Assembly (NCBI RefSeq): GCF_000012365.1
Contig: NC_007651.1
Span: 3,224,001 to 3,288,000, forward strand
Direction of reading: 5' to 3'
DNA from: Burkholderia thailandensis E264
GTDB taxonomy: Bacteria; Pseudomonadota; Gammaproteobacteria; Burkholderiales; Burkholderiaceae
Length of the DNA stretch: 64,000 nt
Shown here: positions 63,687-64,000 of the stretch, in pieces
Layout of the letters: every line of letters starts with the position of its first letter
Numbering within the stretch: the first letter of the stretch is position 1
Translations under genes and position numbers: made by a program
The notes under the pieces: generated by a model
Databases searched by the model: none
What the model saw: the letters and a program-made list of their open reading frames with translations, nothing else
What the model was told of the DNA's origin: nothing

Positions 63687-64000
63687 GCGCTCGCCGGCGC
63701 CCGGACGAGCGTCGCGACGGCCAAGGGTTCGATGCGACGGTGTTCACCTCGTCGCCCGGGCGACTGCGCCGGGCGCGGTAGGGGCGCCGTAGCATCGCGA
63801 GGCGAACGCGGGCGCGATCGCTCTGCGGCCCGGCCGGGCCGCACGCTTGGCTCGCTTCGACGCAAGCCCGCCAATGGCAGCGCGGCGCACCGGAACGTTC
63901 CGGTGCGCCGCGCCAGCGTTCGCGGTCGGATCACTCGACCGGACGGCTCAATCGACATTCCCGGCAGAACGCGCCGATCGGAGGCGTTCGACAAAACAAT
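63687..64000. other. Terminal noncoding region with a 34-bp palindrome
   Basis: 314 bases to the window edge with no supported gene. A perfect 34-bp palindrome at 63880-63913 is centred on CGGAAC|GTTCCG. It could be an operator, or a hairpin at the end of the dioxygenase transcript; there is no T-run. Confidence 0.5.

Overview
The window is very GC-rich with strong third-position GC. Its gene content (GTP-type PEPCK, a Burkholderia-style trimeric porin, PaiB, FUSC and DUF2242 proteins, 9-bp and 12-bp VNTRs, an IS110-family element) points to a chromosome of a beta-proteobacterium of the Burkholderia pseudomallei group. This is inferred from gene content and style only; no database search was made.

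Layout, left to right. 1-1241: 5' part of pckG on the minus strand. 2.1-3.2 kb: two Hsp20 chaperones behind a sigma32-like promoter. 3.3-7.7 kb: a small, locally AT-rich surface-glycan-type cluster (GSCFA protein, WcbI-like protein, divergent methyltransferase with DUF4214), followed by eroded remnants of a MocR-type regulator and a methyltransferase. 7.8-15 kb: DUF2242 lipoprotein, SDR/LysR divergent pair, DUF2239 protein, frameshifted and truncated carotenoid oxygenase next to a 9-bp VNTR, PaiB-family protein, DUF1326/DUF2182 pair. 15.5-20.3 kb: diguanylate cyclase, two unrecognised genes and a porin.

20.8-21.2 kb (minus): a complete tRNA-Leu(UAA) gene split inside the anticodon by a group I intron of about 259 nt. 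A simple tRNA scan would miss it, and its antisense strand produces spurious ORFs. 21.8-29.1 kb: a LacI-regulated ABC uptake operon (regulator, binding protein, permease, permease, ATPase) ending in a GpdQ-like phosphodiesterase. The operon is interrupted by a small antisense gene for a double-glycine-leader-like peptide. The lacI promoter, operator and first codons are duplicated in front of the second permease gene. 29.4-30.85 kb: IS110-family element.

31-33.3 kb: two exporters. 33.7-36.9 kb (minus): a Met-rich MXKDX peptide, a DUF1223 gene (frameshifted), a cytochrome b561-type subunit and a Tat-exported molybdopterin reductase. The set resembles the MrpX/YedY1/YedZ1 hypochlorite-scavenging system. 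37.2-39.4 kb: TPP riboswitch, thiC and terminator. 39.6-43.5 kb: two small lipoproteins, a DMT exporter and an EAL phosphodiesterase. 43.8-54.1 kb (minus): translationally coupled recC-recB-recD plus arfB; RecD carries an unusually large low-complexity insertion. 54.4-58.6 kb: FUSC transporter, amino-acid permease and a small membrane protein. 58.8-62.3 kb: FbpABC-type ferric iron importer. 62.3-63.7 kb: a 9-bp VNTR and a divergent Lrp/AsnC regulator and cysteine-dioxygenase-like gene that share palindromic operators.
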